Below, in pieces: positions 1 through 9,118 of a stretch of 64,000 nucleotides of DNA. A model generated the notes under the pieces. The model saw nothing but the letters and a program-made list of their open reading frames with translations. It was not told where the DNA came from and did not search any database. The stretch is from Caldilineaceae bacterium (lineage in GTDB: Bacteria; Chloroflexota; Anaerolineae; Caldilineales; Caldilineaceae). A program made the translations under genes and the position numbers. Where the stretch lies: contig JAHBVH010000043.1 of assembly GCA_019637645.1 (NCBI GenBank), forward strand, positions 1 to 64,000. The letters run 5' to 3'. Within the stretch, counting starts at the first letter, position 1; each line of letters starts with the position of its first letter.

Positions 1-51
1 TCTAAGCATTACGATTCGATTGTGCGTACATGAGCAGATGGGAGGATAAGA

Positions 52-1314
52 ATGGCGGGTGAAGTTGCGCTGCGAACGACATTAAATAGAGCGACAGCTC
101 AGACGATGCCCACGCAGCAGAAAGTCTATTTATTGGTTGAAGTGCAGCCTACAGGGGTTGGCCTAGCTGGCCGTATGCCCCTCAACTTTGGCTTGGTGCT
201 TGATCGAAGCGGCTCAATGGCTGGTGAAAAGATCAACAATCTACGTGCCGCCGTTAAATTGCTGGTAGGCCAATTAGGGGCGCAGGATCTGGTCTCGCTC
301 GTGGTCTTTGACGACAAAGTAGACCTCCTCGTACCCAGCCAGCCTGTCATCGATGTCGCGCGCCTACAGGCTGCCGTCGAGAATATCACGGACCGGGGTG
401 GCACAACCATGTCCAAAGGGATGCGCGCGGGCCTAACGGAACTCCGTAAAAATCTCGCACCGAATAAGGTAAGCCGGCTTATCCTTCTGACTGACGGCGA
501 AACCTACGGCGATGAAGAGCAATGTAAGCAGATTGCAACTGAATGTGGTCAAGCTGGCATCCCCATTAGCGCCTTTGGTTTGGGTGATGAGTGGAATGCC
601 GATTTGCTCGATGCCATTGCCCAAAACAGTGGCGGCCTGTCCGATCTGTTGGTAACGCCCGATAAAATCGCGTATGAGTTTCAGCAGACGAGAGAGAGCG
701 CGCAAAACACCGTTGCCACCAATGCGAACTTGACCCTACGCCTGGTGACAGGCGTCACCCCAGTTGCCGCCTGGCGCGTGTTACCGCAAATCACCCGCAT
801 GGATGCGCGCAATCTGTCCGATCGCAGTATTCAGATCTTTTTGGGGGAATTGGAGCGCAATACCGGCCAAGCACTGCTCGTTGAGCTGGTGGTGCAGCCC
901 AAAGCAGCCGGCACTTATCGCATCGCTCAGGCTGATGTGATGTACGATATCCCAGCACAAGGCATTGTGGGCGAACATTCCCGCCAAGATGTTATGTTGA
1001 CCCTCACCAGCGATCCCACTCAAGTGTCGCCCCAGCAGCCAGATGTCATGAATCTGGTCGAAAAAGTATCGGCCTTCAAGCTCTATACACGTGCTTTGAC
1101 CGAGGCGCAAGCTGGCAATATTGCTGGCGCTACGCAGAAGCTGCAGACTGCCGCCACGCGCTTGCTAGATATGGGCGAGGCAGATTTGGCACAGGTGGCG
1201 CAGGCCGAAGCAACCAACCTCCAACAGCAAGGCGCGATGTCGGCTTTGGGTACGAAAAAATTACAATATGGGACGCGTAAACTGACCCAACGCCTGGACG
1301 ACACGGACGGGTGA
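52..1314 (+). CDS. VWA domain protein (cytoplasmic, no FHA)
   Basis: A 420-residue protein with a von Willebrand factor A domain at about residues 44-215. The metal-ion-dependent adhesion site is visible as DRSGS at 51-55, the threonine in GGTT near 117-119, and the aspartate in LLTDGE near 148. VWA domains bind partner proteins through a Mg2+ ion. The C-terminal half is beta-rich and then helical (about 330-400), as in bacterial VWA proteins that act as scaffolds. There is no signal peptide or membrane segment, so it is probably cytoplasmic. A GGAGGA ribosome site sits just upstream of the ATG. It opens the FHA/kinase cluster, so a role presenting or assembling phosphoprotein complexes is an inference. 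Confidence 0.9.
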   Translation: MAGEVALRTTLNRATAQTMPTQQKVYLLVEVQPTGVGLAGRMPLNFGLVLDRSGSMAGEKINNLRAAVKLLVGQLGAQDLVSLVVFDDKVDLLVPSQPVIDVARLQAAVENITDRGGTTMSKGMRAGLTELRKNLAPNKVSRLILLTDGETYGDEEQCKQIATECGQAGIPISAFGLGDEWNADLLDAIAQNSGGLSDLLVTPDKIAYEFQQTRESAQNTVATNANLTLRLVTGVTPVAAWRVLPQITRMDARNLSDRSIQIFLGELERNTGQALLVELVVQPKAAGTYRIAQADVMYDIPAQGIVGEHSRQDVMLTLTSDPTQVSPQQPDVMNLVEKVSAFKLYTRALTEAQAGNIAGATQKLQTAATRLLDMGEADLAQVAQAEATNLQQQGAMSALGTKKLQYGTRKLTQRLDDTDG

Positions 1315-1490
1315 GACGAGTGTAATCAGGCTTTATGCGCTGACCATTTATGCCACACTGATGAATTTGCGCATGGAGAGGGCTTATGCAAAGCGATAGC
1401 TGTCAGCGGTTAAAAACCTAATACCGCGGTGGTTACCAACCCACCTTGCGGCAAAAGTCTTCCTTGAATTAACCAACCAGAAGAGGTGCG

Positions 1491-2126
1491 ATGATGATTT
1501 CCTGTCCTACTTGTAAAAGCCCGAATGAAGCCGGGGCAACCTTTTGCGATCAATGCGGTACAGCACTGACAGGTTCTGGAGCGACCGTATCACCGTCGCA
1601 ATTTGTAACACCACCGGCTGCACCGGTGCCCGGTGGTCATGGCTGCCCAAGTTGTGGTACACCCGTGATCGCCGGCGAGGCTTTCTGTGATAGCTGTGGT
1701 GCCGCCCTACCTATGGGGGGCGCGGCGGCGATGATACCCGCGGTGCCAGTCGTGCCAGCTGTCCGACCAGCCGCGGTTAGTACACCACCTCCGGCACCTT
1801 CCGCAGGAATAACAGCACAATTCATTGCCACCACTGGCCAAACCTTTGCCTTGACCGGTAAGAGTACCTACCTACTCGGCCGTGAAGATCCGGTCAGCGG
1901 TATCTACCCGGATGTCGATACAGCTAGCAGTGGTGGTGAAACGAGTGGCGTTTCTCGCCGTCATGCAGAAATTCTACAGCAAGGAAACCAATGGATGATT
2001 CGCGATCTAGGCAGCACCAATGGCACCTTTGTCAACAATCAACGGCTGGGTGCCAATGCACAGCAACGAATCAATCCCGGTGACCAGATTCGGCTGGGAA
2101 CGTGGGCGGGTAAATTTCAAGCCTAG
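1491..2126 (+). CDS. Double zinc-ribbon FHA domain protein
   Basis: A 211-residue protein with two C4 zinc ribbons (C5/C8/C19/C22 and C52/C55/C66/C69), a Pro/Ala linker at about 75-108, and an FHA domain at about 110-211. The FHA core residues are visible: GR at 130-131, SRRH at 155-158 and NG at 177-178, so phosphothreonine peptide binding is expected. It has no membrane segment. A second ATG three bases downstream is also possible; AGAGGTG precedes both. The gene at 22684 is a paralogue with one ribbon. It probably reads phosphorylation by the kinases encoded further along the cluster (inference). Confidence 0.9.
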   Translation: MMISCPTCKSPNEAGATFCDQCGTALTGSGATVSPSQFVTPPAAPVPGGHGCPSCGTPVIAGEAFCDSCGAALPMGGAAAMIPAVPVVPAVRPAAVSTPPPAPSAGITAQFIATTGQTFALTGKSTYLLGREDPVSGIYPDVDTASSGGETSGVSRRHAEILQQGNQWMIRDLGSTNGTFVNNQRLGANAQQRINPGDQIRLGTWAGKFQA

Positions 2127-2161
2127 TCAAAAGGACTCTGATAAAACGGCGAGGTGAAGCC

Positions 2162-2806
2162 ATGAGAAAGCCATTGCGTGGCCGCCGGAGTGGCCCGCTC
2201 TGGTTTTTAATTTTGTTAATCGTGGGTAGCGGTGTTTATGGTGTCAATATCTATCTTGATCCGGAAGCAGCGGCCCATTTGCAAGGAGCGCTTGATGCAA
2301 CGGCGACAGCCCCAACTATAGCGGTGGTTCCATCAACACCCCGGCCTATGGCAGGAAGCACGATTGTATCGACGCCGACACCGCTGCCAAGTGATACCCC
2401 CATACCCACAACTACACCAGCACCAGATTTTTATCAAACGATTATTAATTTTAGGCGTGCTGAGCGGGCGGCCTTCCAGACGCTTGATCCCAATGTGCTG
2501 GACCAAGTCCCGGTCTTTGCCCATGGTGAAGCGCTGGAAGCGATCAAACGGCAAGTCGAAACATTGCGTACCGCGGGTCAATATGAAGTGCTTATTGTCG
2601 AAGTTGTGCAGATTGAACAGGTAATGCCTAGCCCGGTTGTCGGCGTCTTGGTCAGCGAACGCCACAGCCGTCAGATATTCGAGCGCGCCACCAATGGGGA
2701 TCGATTGCTAGCGCAAGAATTCAGTAATCTCAAGATCGTCTATGGCTTTGTCGAAGATGATGGCCGCTGGAAGGTTGATAAAGTGCGCATACCCCATTCA
2801 CCCTAA
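2162..2806 (+). CDS. Membrane-anchored protein with ARC6 IMS-like C-terminal domain
   Basis: A 214-residue protein: a basic N-terminus with an LRGRRSGP motif, one membrane segment at about 12-32, a Thr/Pro/Ala linker at 40-85, and a folded domain at 88-214. The C-terminal domain begins with a YQTIINFRRAERAA-type helix, and the residues GRWKV near its end resemble the ARC6-like IMS (DUF4101) family, an extracytoplasmic alpha/beta fold. The match is by eye and moderate. The same domain closes the lipoprotein at 4235, so the two are partial paralogues. GAGGTG precedes the ATG. The domain should lie outside the cytoplasmic membrane. Confidence 0.82.
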   Translation: MRKPLRGRRSGPLWFLILLIVGSGVYGVNIYLDPEAAAHLQGALDATATAPTIAVVPSTPRPMAGSTIVSTPTPLPSDTPIPTTTPAPDFYQTIINFRRAERAAFQTLDPNVLDQVPVFAHGEALEAIKRQVETLRTAGQYEVLIVEVVQIEQVMPSPVVGVLVSERHSRQIFERATNGDRLLAQEFSNLKIVYGFVEDDGRWKVDKVRIPHSP

Positions 2807-2918
2807 TTGGCACGTTGCCGAGAAGTAAGCAGGAAGCTAGCCGGATCAAAAGTGCCACTTTCGCGCTGGGTTAATCCACTTTGTGTCATATCGCCTAACA
2901 ATTTGAGGTTGCAGGCCA

Positions 2919-4190
2919 ATGAATGCGCATCAACATATCACACTTCTGATGCTCTTGGCTTTGATCGGGCTGGTCCATTGTACCCCCCCGGTGCAGCAAT
3001 TCAGCCAGTCATCAACAGCTGTTCTCAATCACGACCCGATTCATACGGCTGCGGCCGCGCTGCTAACCGTTGATGCCACCGCGACCTATGCCATCCAACT
3101 GCTCGAGACGGCGCTGATCGCAACGCCCCATCCATTGGCAACACCCGCCCTAACCGCCACCGCGATCCCTACCCTAAGCCCCACGGCAACGCCTGCCCCG
3201 CCGACGCTTACCTTCACGCCATCAGAAACAACAGCGCTAGCCGTTACCCAAGCGGCGAGCAGGGATCTAGTCGGAACCGCAGTGGCTGGGACCTTGACCG
3301 CCCTTGCACCACCACCGCCCGATCTGGCGGCGACCGAAACCGCAGTTACCGTTGCACAAATCGCAACTTCGGTCGCTGCCACCTTGAATGCTTCTGTTAC
3401 CAGGCCACCTACCGTCCCCACCACGGGCAGCAATCCGTCTGTCACGGTTGTAGATGCCGATGGCAAGCTCAACTTGCGGGCCGGGCCAGCGACTAGCGAT
3501 AGGATAATCCAGCAACTGGACGATGGTGAGACCGTCACCATTCTGGGGCGTCTCGCCACGAACACTTGGGTACAGATCCAAACGACGGAAGGTGTGATCG
3601 GCTGGGGGGCAGCAACTTACCTCAAAAGCCCCATACCTATCGAGAACTATCCTATTGTCACCCCACTGGCCCCACCCCCAACCCCAACGGCTAGGACAAG
3701 CTGTGCTTACGCAGTGGCATCTGTTTTTGCAGCCCGGTGGGGCCAATCCGAAATGGGCTGTGCCCTAGGCTCTTCCCAAATCACCTGGGCTTCGTTCAAT
3801 GTCTTTGAACGCGGCTCCATAATCTGGCGGCGCGACACAAATACCCTCTATGTCTTTTATAACAACGGTCAATGGCAGGCGCTCCCTGATCAGTGGGACG
3901 GCGTGGCCGAGCCGTCTTCGCGCGGGTCCCCACCACCAGGGCTTCAAGCCCCGATTCGCGGGGCTGGCTGGGTGTGGGGAAATAACGAGATGGTCTTTCA
4001 AGGGCTGGGATGGGCAGTCGATAAGCAAAAAGGGTTTTGTGCTGAAGTACAGACCTTCGAGCACGGCTTTCTGTTACAGAGCAGTGCAGTTGAATTTTGT
4101 CACGAAGAAAAGCTATATAACTTTGCGCGCGAAGGTGGCTTTGGCGTGCTTTTTCTAAAAGCACATCATAGCGGCTACTGGCAGCGCTAG
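2919..4190 (+). CDS. Lipoprotein with Ala/Thr stalk, SH3b domain and LGFP-like C-terminus
   Basis: A 423-residue predicted lipoprotein. The signal sequence ends in LVHC, with Cys21 as the lipidation site. An Ala/Thr/Pro-rich stalk (about 40-170) contains several copies of a helical module with the motif AATLTA. An SH3b domain (about 173-235) shows LNLRAGPATSD and a later WVQI strand, typical of bacterial SH3 cell-wall-binding modules. The C-terminal 160 residues contain short repeats with LG and W/G motifs (for example GCALGSSQ and FERGSIIW) reminiscent of LGFP repeats. A related C-terminal domain is in the lipoprotein at 10608. Probably exported and wall-associated. Confidence 0.85.
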   Translation: MNAHQHITLLMLLALIGLVHCTPPVQQFSQSSTAVLNHDPIHTAAAALLTVDATATYAIQLLETALIATPHPLATPALTATAIPTLSPTATPAPPTLTFTPSETTALAVTQAASRDLVGTAVAGTLTALAPPPPDLAATETAVTVAQIATSVAATLNASVTRPPTVPTTGSNPSVTVVDADGKLNLRAGPATSDRIIQQLDDGETVTILGRLATNTWVQIQTTEGVIGWGAATYLKSPIPIENYPIVTPLAPPPTPTARTSCAYAVASVFAARWGQSEMGCALGSSQITWASFNVFERGSIIWRRDTNTLYVFYNNGQWQALPDQWDGVAEPSSRGSPPPGLQAPIRGAGWVWGNNEMVFQGLGWAVDKQKGFCAEVQTFEHGFLLQSSAVEFCHEEKLYNFAREGGFGVLFLKAHHSGYWQR

Positions 4191-4234
4191 TGCGCCGATC
4201 TAAGGCAAATAATTTAGGGGATTGGAGAAAAACT

Positions 4235-5419
4235 GTGAAGAGATGGTGGGCAATACCGCGTCGCGTCAGGCTCGTGAAGACTGGCGCGCTAATCGGTTTG
4301 TCGGTCTATCTGACAGCCTGTACCCCAACCGCCCTACCTAGCCGTGATGTTCTGTCTATAGCTCCAGCCATGACGGACGGGACGATGGCGGCGGCAACCT
4401 ATGCGGTGCAGACCATTGATGCCGCCTTGCTGCACCCTATGACGGCCACGATGACACCTATATCTCTTGTTGCACAAGCCGAAACGCCTACGGAGCATCG
4501 TGAGGAGAGGGTAGCAACAGCAACACCAGGGCCACTGGCGACACCGATTATCATTATCATCATACCAACATCTCCAGTGAACACAGTCACCGAGCAGCAT
4601 GCGCCGACTACAACACCCGATCTGGCGGCTACGGCCAAAGCAGAGGAGATTTGGATGGCAACCGCCCTCGCAGCGACCCTCGCGGCGCAGCCAACGGCCA
4701 CACCAGATCTCCTGGCAACAGCAACCGCTGAGACGAAGCGATTAGTCATTGCGCTGGCAGAAACCTTAACAGCTCAGCCGACAGCGACGGCCACCCCGGA
4801 TCTTGCCGCTACCCAAACGACTATGGCCCATTGGCTGGCCAAGGCATTGGCAGAGACCTTAACAGCCCAGCCTACGATTACGCCCACCTCCAGTGCTACA
4901 CCGAATTTTGCGGCTACTCAAACGGCGATGGCCCATGCTATGGCAACTGCCGTCGCGGCTACGTTAACAGCCCAACCGACGGCCACGCCTTTACCCTCAG
5001 CCACCTGGACGCCAGCCCCAACAGCTACACCGACACCTGACTTTAGGCAATTGATCGTTGACTACCGGCGGGCCGAGCGCGCAGCGTTGCAGACATTAGA
5101 CCCGAATGTCCTGGCACAATTGCCCGTTTTTACCAGTGGGGAGGCCCTGGCTGCGATCAACCAACAAGTAGAAGCACTGCGGGCCGCCGGGCAATATCAA
5201 ATTCTGGTAATTGAAGAAATACAGGTCATGCATATGATACTGGAGCCAACCATTGGCGTCCTCACCCAAGAGCGACACACATTACAAACCTTTACCCACA
5301 CTGGCGATGGGGATCGGTTAGCAGAGCAAGAGATGGCAACCATGAACGTGGTCTATGGGATCGGTAACGAGGCTGGCCGCTGGAAGATCAACCGCGTACG
5401 CCTTACGAAAATCGAATAA
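4235..5419 (+). CDS. Lipoprotein with repeated Ala/Thr stalk and ARC6 IMS-like domain
   Basis: I place the start at the GTG at 4235, preceded by GGAG with 7-base spacing. An in-frame GTG at 4190 overlaps the previous stop but has no evident ribosome site. The protein is then 394 residues with a basic N-terminus, a hydrophobic stretch and the lipobox LTAC (Cys29). The stalk holds at least four tandem copies of a module of about 30 residues with the pattern TPDLAATQTAMAH then AATLTAQPTAT. The last 125 residues are a paralogue of the domain in the protein at 2162, with the same RRAERAALQTLDPNV helix. Likely an exported sensor or binding protein of unknown ligand. Confidence 0.85.
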   Translation: MKRWWAIPRRVRLVKTGALIGLSVYLTACTPTALPSRDVLSIAPAMTDGTMAAATYAVQTIDAALLHPMTATMTPISLVAQAETPTEHREERVATATPGPLATPIIIIIIPTSPVNTVTEQHAPTTTPDLAATAKAEEIWMATALAATLAAQPTATPDLLATATAETKRLVIALAETLTAQPTATATPDLAATQTTMAHWLAKALAETLTAQPTITPTSSATPNFAATQTAMAHAMATAVAATLTAQPTATPLPSATWTPAPTATPTPDFRQLIVDYRRAERAALQTLDPNVLAQLPVFTSGEALAAINQQVEALRAAGQYQILVIEEIQVMHMILEPTIGVLTQERHTLQTFTHTGDGDRLAEQEMATMNVVYGIGNEAGRWKINRVRLTKIE

Positions 5420-5574
5420 CGCAAGCTAGCTCAGGGCATACAAATTCGGGGTTCGCAAGCGTGTTACGGCATGGCTGACGAAGCTGGTACTAACATTGTC
5501 ACTATGATATGGGCTTTCGGTCCGCACAATCAATCGGCCAAGCGCGCATTCAACCATTGTCAGAAAGGCGGTGG

Positions 5575-6345
5575 ATGGTGAAAAGAGCTATTGTTTGGAC
5601 GAAGTTGTTGGGGGTAGGCTTACTCATCGGCGGCTTGACAGCCTGCATGATCAACTTTGGCCCAGCCCAGCTACACCCAGCTGTCCCAGCAACATCTCCC
5701 ACCGCAAGAAATATTCATGCGGAAGCGTTGACACCCACGCTTGACGCAACACAGACGGCCGCCGCCGAGGTGATTGCCGAAGCATTGGACGCTGCGCCCG
5801 CGATAGCGACGCCGACCGCGTCCCCGACCCTACGCCCGACCAATACACCCGATGTCAAAAGTACGCAGACAGCTGTTGCCCAATCGATTGCCACTTCGGT
5901 GAGGGCAACCCTTATGGCCAGAGCCACGGTCATGCCACGCCCCATAGCAACGTCAACACCAGCCGCACAAATTCAGAATTTTGCTACCTGTCTTGATCCT
6001 TGCCGTGGCGATGGGTCAAATCGCCGGCGTACCTTTCCTGAACGTACCACCAAAGTCCATTTGACCTGGCTCTTTCGCAATTTTCCCATTGGGGCCCATT
6101 ACACGCGCGCGTGGACATTGGTGGGCAAAGGAGAATGGACACGCTATGACTGTATCTGGCCGGGGCCAGATGCTGGTACAGAGAACATCGCTTTGGCGGC
6201 ACCCAACGGGTTGCACTCAGGTACGTGGGAGGTAACGATCACGGTGGATGAGACTGTTGTTCTCCGGGAACAGTTGGTAGTCGAAGGTCGCTGGGGTCTA
6301 TGGGATCCGCCTGGACTTTTTACCACCTGTTACGGGACACGATAG
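5575..6345 (+). CDS. Lipoprotein with Ala/Thr stalk and Ig-like C-terminal domain
   Basis: Start chosen at the ATG at 5575, which follows an AAGGCGG-like ribosome site; upstream in-frame codons would place 22 unlikely residues before the signal sequence. The 256-residue product has the lipobox LTAC at Cys24, a stalk with two AATQTA/ATLMA modules, and a C-terminal beta-rich domain of about 120 residues with four Cys, opening with ATCLDPC. It contains WLFRNFPIGAHY and VVLREQLVVEGRW, consistent with an Ig-like sandwich for ligand or wall binding. I do not recognise a named family. It belongs to the stalked lipoprotein set of this cluster. Confidence 0.82.
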   Translation: MVKRAIVWTKLLGVGLLIGGLTACMINFGPAQLHPAVPATSPTARNIHAEALTPTLDATQTAAAEVIAEALDAAPAIATPTASPTLRPTNTPDVKSTQTAVAQSIATSVRATLMARATVMPRPIATSTPAAQIQNFATCLDPCRGDGSNRRRTFPERTTKVHLTWLFRNFPIGAHYTRAWTLVGKGEWTRYDCIWPGPDAGTENIALAAPNGLHSGTWEVTITVDETVVLREQLVVEGRWGLWDPPGLFTTCYGTR

Positions 6346-6566
6346 GTTTTCTATTGGGCATTATCGATCTGTGAACTAGCGCGCTAGCGCCCCCTTTTGC
6401 ACGCGCAAACGCGGTGCGAACGCGCATCCATGAGTAATCCGAAGAAACCGTAAATCGTAGGCATCCGACCATCAATTGATTAGGAAGTACTAGCCTTGGT
6501 CAAGCGTAAACGAATTCCTTGCCTATGACATCTAGCGCTAGGTCCACTCAAGTAAAGGAGTAGCGT

Positions 6567-7664
6567 ATGGACATCCCCATGCACCTTCGCAGAGATCCTG
6601 TCGCCGGCGGAGCCCTGATCGTTCTCTGCATCACCCTAGTGGGTTGTACGTCATCTGCGCCAATACGCTCGCGTATCCAGACAGCAATCCCGGTTGCTAG
6701 GCAGTCACCCACCACAGCGGAATCGGCAGAAACGATGGCGATCCGCACCATTGAAGCGGCATTGACAATGACGTTAACATCCCTCCCTTTAGCTGAAGAT
6801 CAGACATCCCATACGGCAATGGTCACAGCTGCCGCAAATGCAACGATAATTGCAACGATGTTAACCGACGAGCCACCCACTGCCACACCGGATCTAACGG
6901 CCACGGCAGTCAAGATTACCCGTGACGACGCTGCCATTGCAGCAACCCTGACCGCCCTGGCACCGACAAGTACGCCAACCCCGACGCCTGATCAGGGAGG
7001 TACGGCCACGGCGGCTGCCGATAAACTAGCAACGGCAATTGCTGCTACCTTAACCGCGATAGCGCCGACACCGGATCAAACCGCGACAGAAACGGCGCGC
7101 ATGGTGCAGATACAAACTGCGATTGCCGCAACCTTGACGGCGCAACCGACGGCTACACCAGACGTGCCAGCCACCCAAACGATGCAGGCCCATCTAGTTG
7201 AAACGCTGGTTGCCGCGACTTTAACTGCCCAACCAACCCCGCTGCCACCGCCAACCCACACCGCTTTACCCGCGCCGCCGACCAACCCACCACCGCCTTC
7301 GGCCAATAATTTCTTTCGGGGCCGAGTGACCCCAGTCTGCACTGGTGAGCGTAATATGACCTGGTTTGAAGGGACAGTCTATGTAAACAGCCAACCAGCC
7401 AACGGGTATCAGGTCGTCTTTAAATCCTATTTGGTACCAGGAGATGAACCGGTTACCGCACCCGCAGTGACCGGCCCTCATGATGGATATACGAACTGGC
7501 CTAATGGGTACTATTCTCACATTGTCAATGATTATTTTGCAAAGAAACACCTAGAGATCTGGGTCATCAATAACGCCCGACAGGCGCTCTCGGATCGGGT
7601 CCGTTGGAATAGTGATGGCCCAGACGGTCCTTGTAACAAAGCGATTATTGACTTTTATCAATAG
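6567..7664 (+). CDS. Lipoprotein with long Ala/Thr stalk and unknown C-terminal domain
   Basis: A 365-residue lipoprotein preceded by AAGGAG at ideal spacing. The signal peptide ends at LVGC (Cys27). The stalk (about 50-235) carries five or more copies of the ATATAVAATLTA-type module separated by Pro/Thr, then a pure Pro/Thr linker. The C-terminal 120 residues form a separate domain with two Cys and an aromatic-rich core (TWFEGTVYVN, WPNGYYSHIV). This looks like a secreted beta domain; no family is assigned. The stalk length varies between neighbouring paralogues, suggesting repeat expansion and contraction. Confidence 0.85.
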   Translation: MDIPMHLRRDPVAGGALIVLCITLVGCTSSAPIRSRIQTAIPVARQSPTTAESAETMAIRTIEAALTMTLTSLPLAEDQTSHTAMVTAAANATIIATMLTDEPPTATPDLTATAVKITRDDAAIAATLTALAPTSTPTPTPDQGGTATAAADKLATAIAATLTAIAPTPDQTATETARMVQIQTAIAATLTAQPTATPDVPATQTMQAHLVETLVAATLTAQPTPLPPPTHTALPAPPTNPPPPSANNFFRGRVTPVCTGERNMTWFEGTVYVNSQPANGYQVVFKSYLVPGDEPVTAPAVTGPHDGYTNWPNGYYSHIVNDYFAKKHLEIWVINNARQALSDRVRWNSDGPDGPCNKAIIDFYQ

Positions 7665-7671
7665 GATGGGC

Positions 7672-8988
7672 ATGGTGAACCAACTTGCTTGCTTACGCTA
7701 TAGTCTTGCCTTGGGGTTGATGGTAGTTGGGCTATTGGCTTGTGTGCCTACCGCCGCGACGCGCTCTATCGCGGCTAGCCCATCTGGTAGCACTGCACTC
7801 GCCGCGGCGACGGTGGATCAGACGGCGACGGCAGCTTCTGCCACCATTGCGGCTGCGTTGGGGCCAACGCCACCAGCCACACCCATTGTGCTCGCTGATG
7901 TAACGAAAACAGCAGAAGCGCAATTGCTGGCGACCGCAGTGGCGGCCACCCAAATTGCCCTCCTCTCTGCCACCCCGACAGCTAACCGAGATGCTACGGC
8001 GACCCGTGAGAGCCAACGCATGGCAACCGCTGTGGCTCAAACCCTGACAGCCCAGCCAACAGCAACGCTCACCGCCACGCCAACCCCAGATCGCGGCGCC
8101 ACCCAAACTGCGGTGGCCCATGATGTTGCCGCTTCAGTAGCCGCAACCTTAGCCGCGCAGGCCCCGCCAGCCTTATCGGCAGCACATAGTGGGACACGCC
8201 AACTTGTTTTTACCTATGGCGATATCGGTGACAGTGATTTGCGGGTTATCGATGTGGAGACCGGCAGGGTAAATATTATAGCTGGTCAAGCCTGCGATGA
8301 GGCAGAGCCGTCTTGGTCGCCTGATAATACACAGCTTGTTTACCATGCCGATTGCGCTGAAAGCTATGACATCTACCGAGTGAATAGTGCCGGAGGGGCC
8401 AGCACACGCCTCACCTTTACGCCTGATCTAGATGAGCGTGAACCGGAATATGCACCTGATGGTCGCCAGATCATCTATCGGGTAAATCCACGGAAGGAAA
8501 GCGAAACCAATGCTGTAGGTGAGCTTTGGGTGATGACCAGCGATGGCAACAATGCACAGTCAATGGGACTGATTGGACGCGCACCCGCTTGGTCGCCAGA
8601 CGGAACCAAGCTCGCCTTTATGTCCGACCGCACCGGGCGGTGGAATATTTATCTCTATGACTTCGCCACCAGGCGCACTACACAGTTGACAACCTGTGAC
8701 ACAAATTGCCGCTGGCCAGCTTGGTCCGCCGACGGGCAAGCACTTGTCTTTAACACAACGACAAAAGCAACTAGCACCGAGGCCGAAGCCCTTTGGATTA
8801 TCCCCGCGATCGGAGGGCCAGCCACGAAGCTTATCACAGGGCATAAGCCAGGACGCCCCTCCTGGTCTAGGACGGGACTAATTGCCTTTAACTCAACTGA
8901 TGGCATTGAATATATGCAGGTGGATGGCCGTGAGCGGGTGTTACTAATCCCCAATAACCTAAATTGGGCACCACACTGGTCTAAGTAG
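7672..8988 (+). CDS. Lipoprotein with stalk and TolB-like beta-propeller
   Basis: Two in-frame ATGs (7666, 7672) lie just after the upstream stop codon; I favour 7672 because AGGATGG can then serve as ribosome site, giving a lipobox LLAC at Cys24 and about 438 residues. After the stalk of ATATAVAQTLTAQ-type modules (about 35-165) come five or so PD40/WD40-like blades with the signature WSPD (for example EPSWSPDNTQ, APAWSPDGTK, WPAWSADG). This is the fold of TolB and related extracytoplasmic propellers that bind proteins or peptides. There is no catalytic signature. Confidence 0.87.
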   Translation: MVNQLACLRYSLALGLMVVGLLACVPTAATRSIAASPSGSTALAAATVDQTATAASATIAAALGPTPPATPIVLADVTKTAEAQLLATAVAATQIALLSATPTANRDATATRESQRMATAVAQTLTAQPTATLTATPTPDRGATQTAVAHDVAASVAATLAAQAPPALSAAHSGTRQLVFTYGDIGDSDLRVIDVETGRVNIIAGQACDEAEPSWSPDNTQLVYHADCAESYDIYRVNSAGGASTRLTFTPDLDEREPEYAPDGRQIIYRVNPRKESETNAVGELWVMTSDGNNAQSMGLIGRAPAWSPDGTKLAFMSDRTGRWNIYLYDFATRRTTQLTTCDTNCRWPAWSADGQALVFNTTTKATSTEAEALWIIPAIGGPATKLITGHKPGRPSWSRTGLIAFNSTDGIEYMQVDGRERVLLIPNNLNWAPHWSK

Positions 8989-9022
8989 CCTCAATGAGAA
9001 GCTGTTGGAAAAGCTAGCCTGT

Positions 9023-9052
9023 ATACCTGACAGATTTTCACCTTTCAGGTAT
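9023..9052. repeat. Imperfect inverted repeat, degenerate ACCTGACAG family member
   Basis: ATACCTGA and TCAGGTAT form an 8-bp stem around a 14-base loop. Flanking GTTGGAA (about 9004) and TTCCAAC (about 9074) can extend the structure. The arm resembles the ACCTGACAGG repeats seen elsewhere in the window. It lies in the gap between two lipoprotein genes and lacks a T-run, so it is not a canonical terminator. Confidence 0.5.
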
Positions 9053-9118
9053 GAACTGTTCCTATCCGCTCTTCCAACTGTTGCTTAAAATCATTACGGA
9101 CAGGAGTGAATAACGGCG

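Noticed and set aside
2807..3073. An 88-codon + strand frame overlapping the SH3b lipoprotein start
   Set aside because: It has no ribosome site and overlaps a gene with a clear lipobox in another frame.
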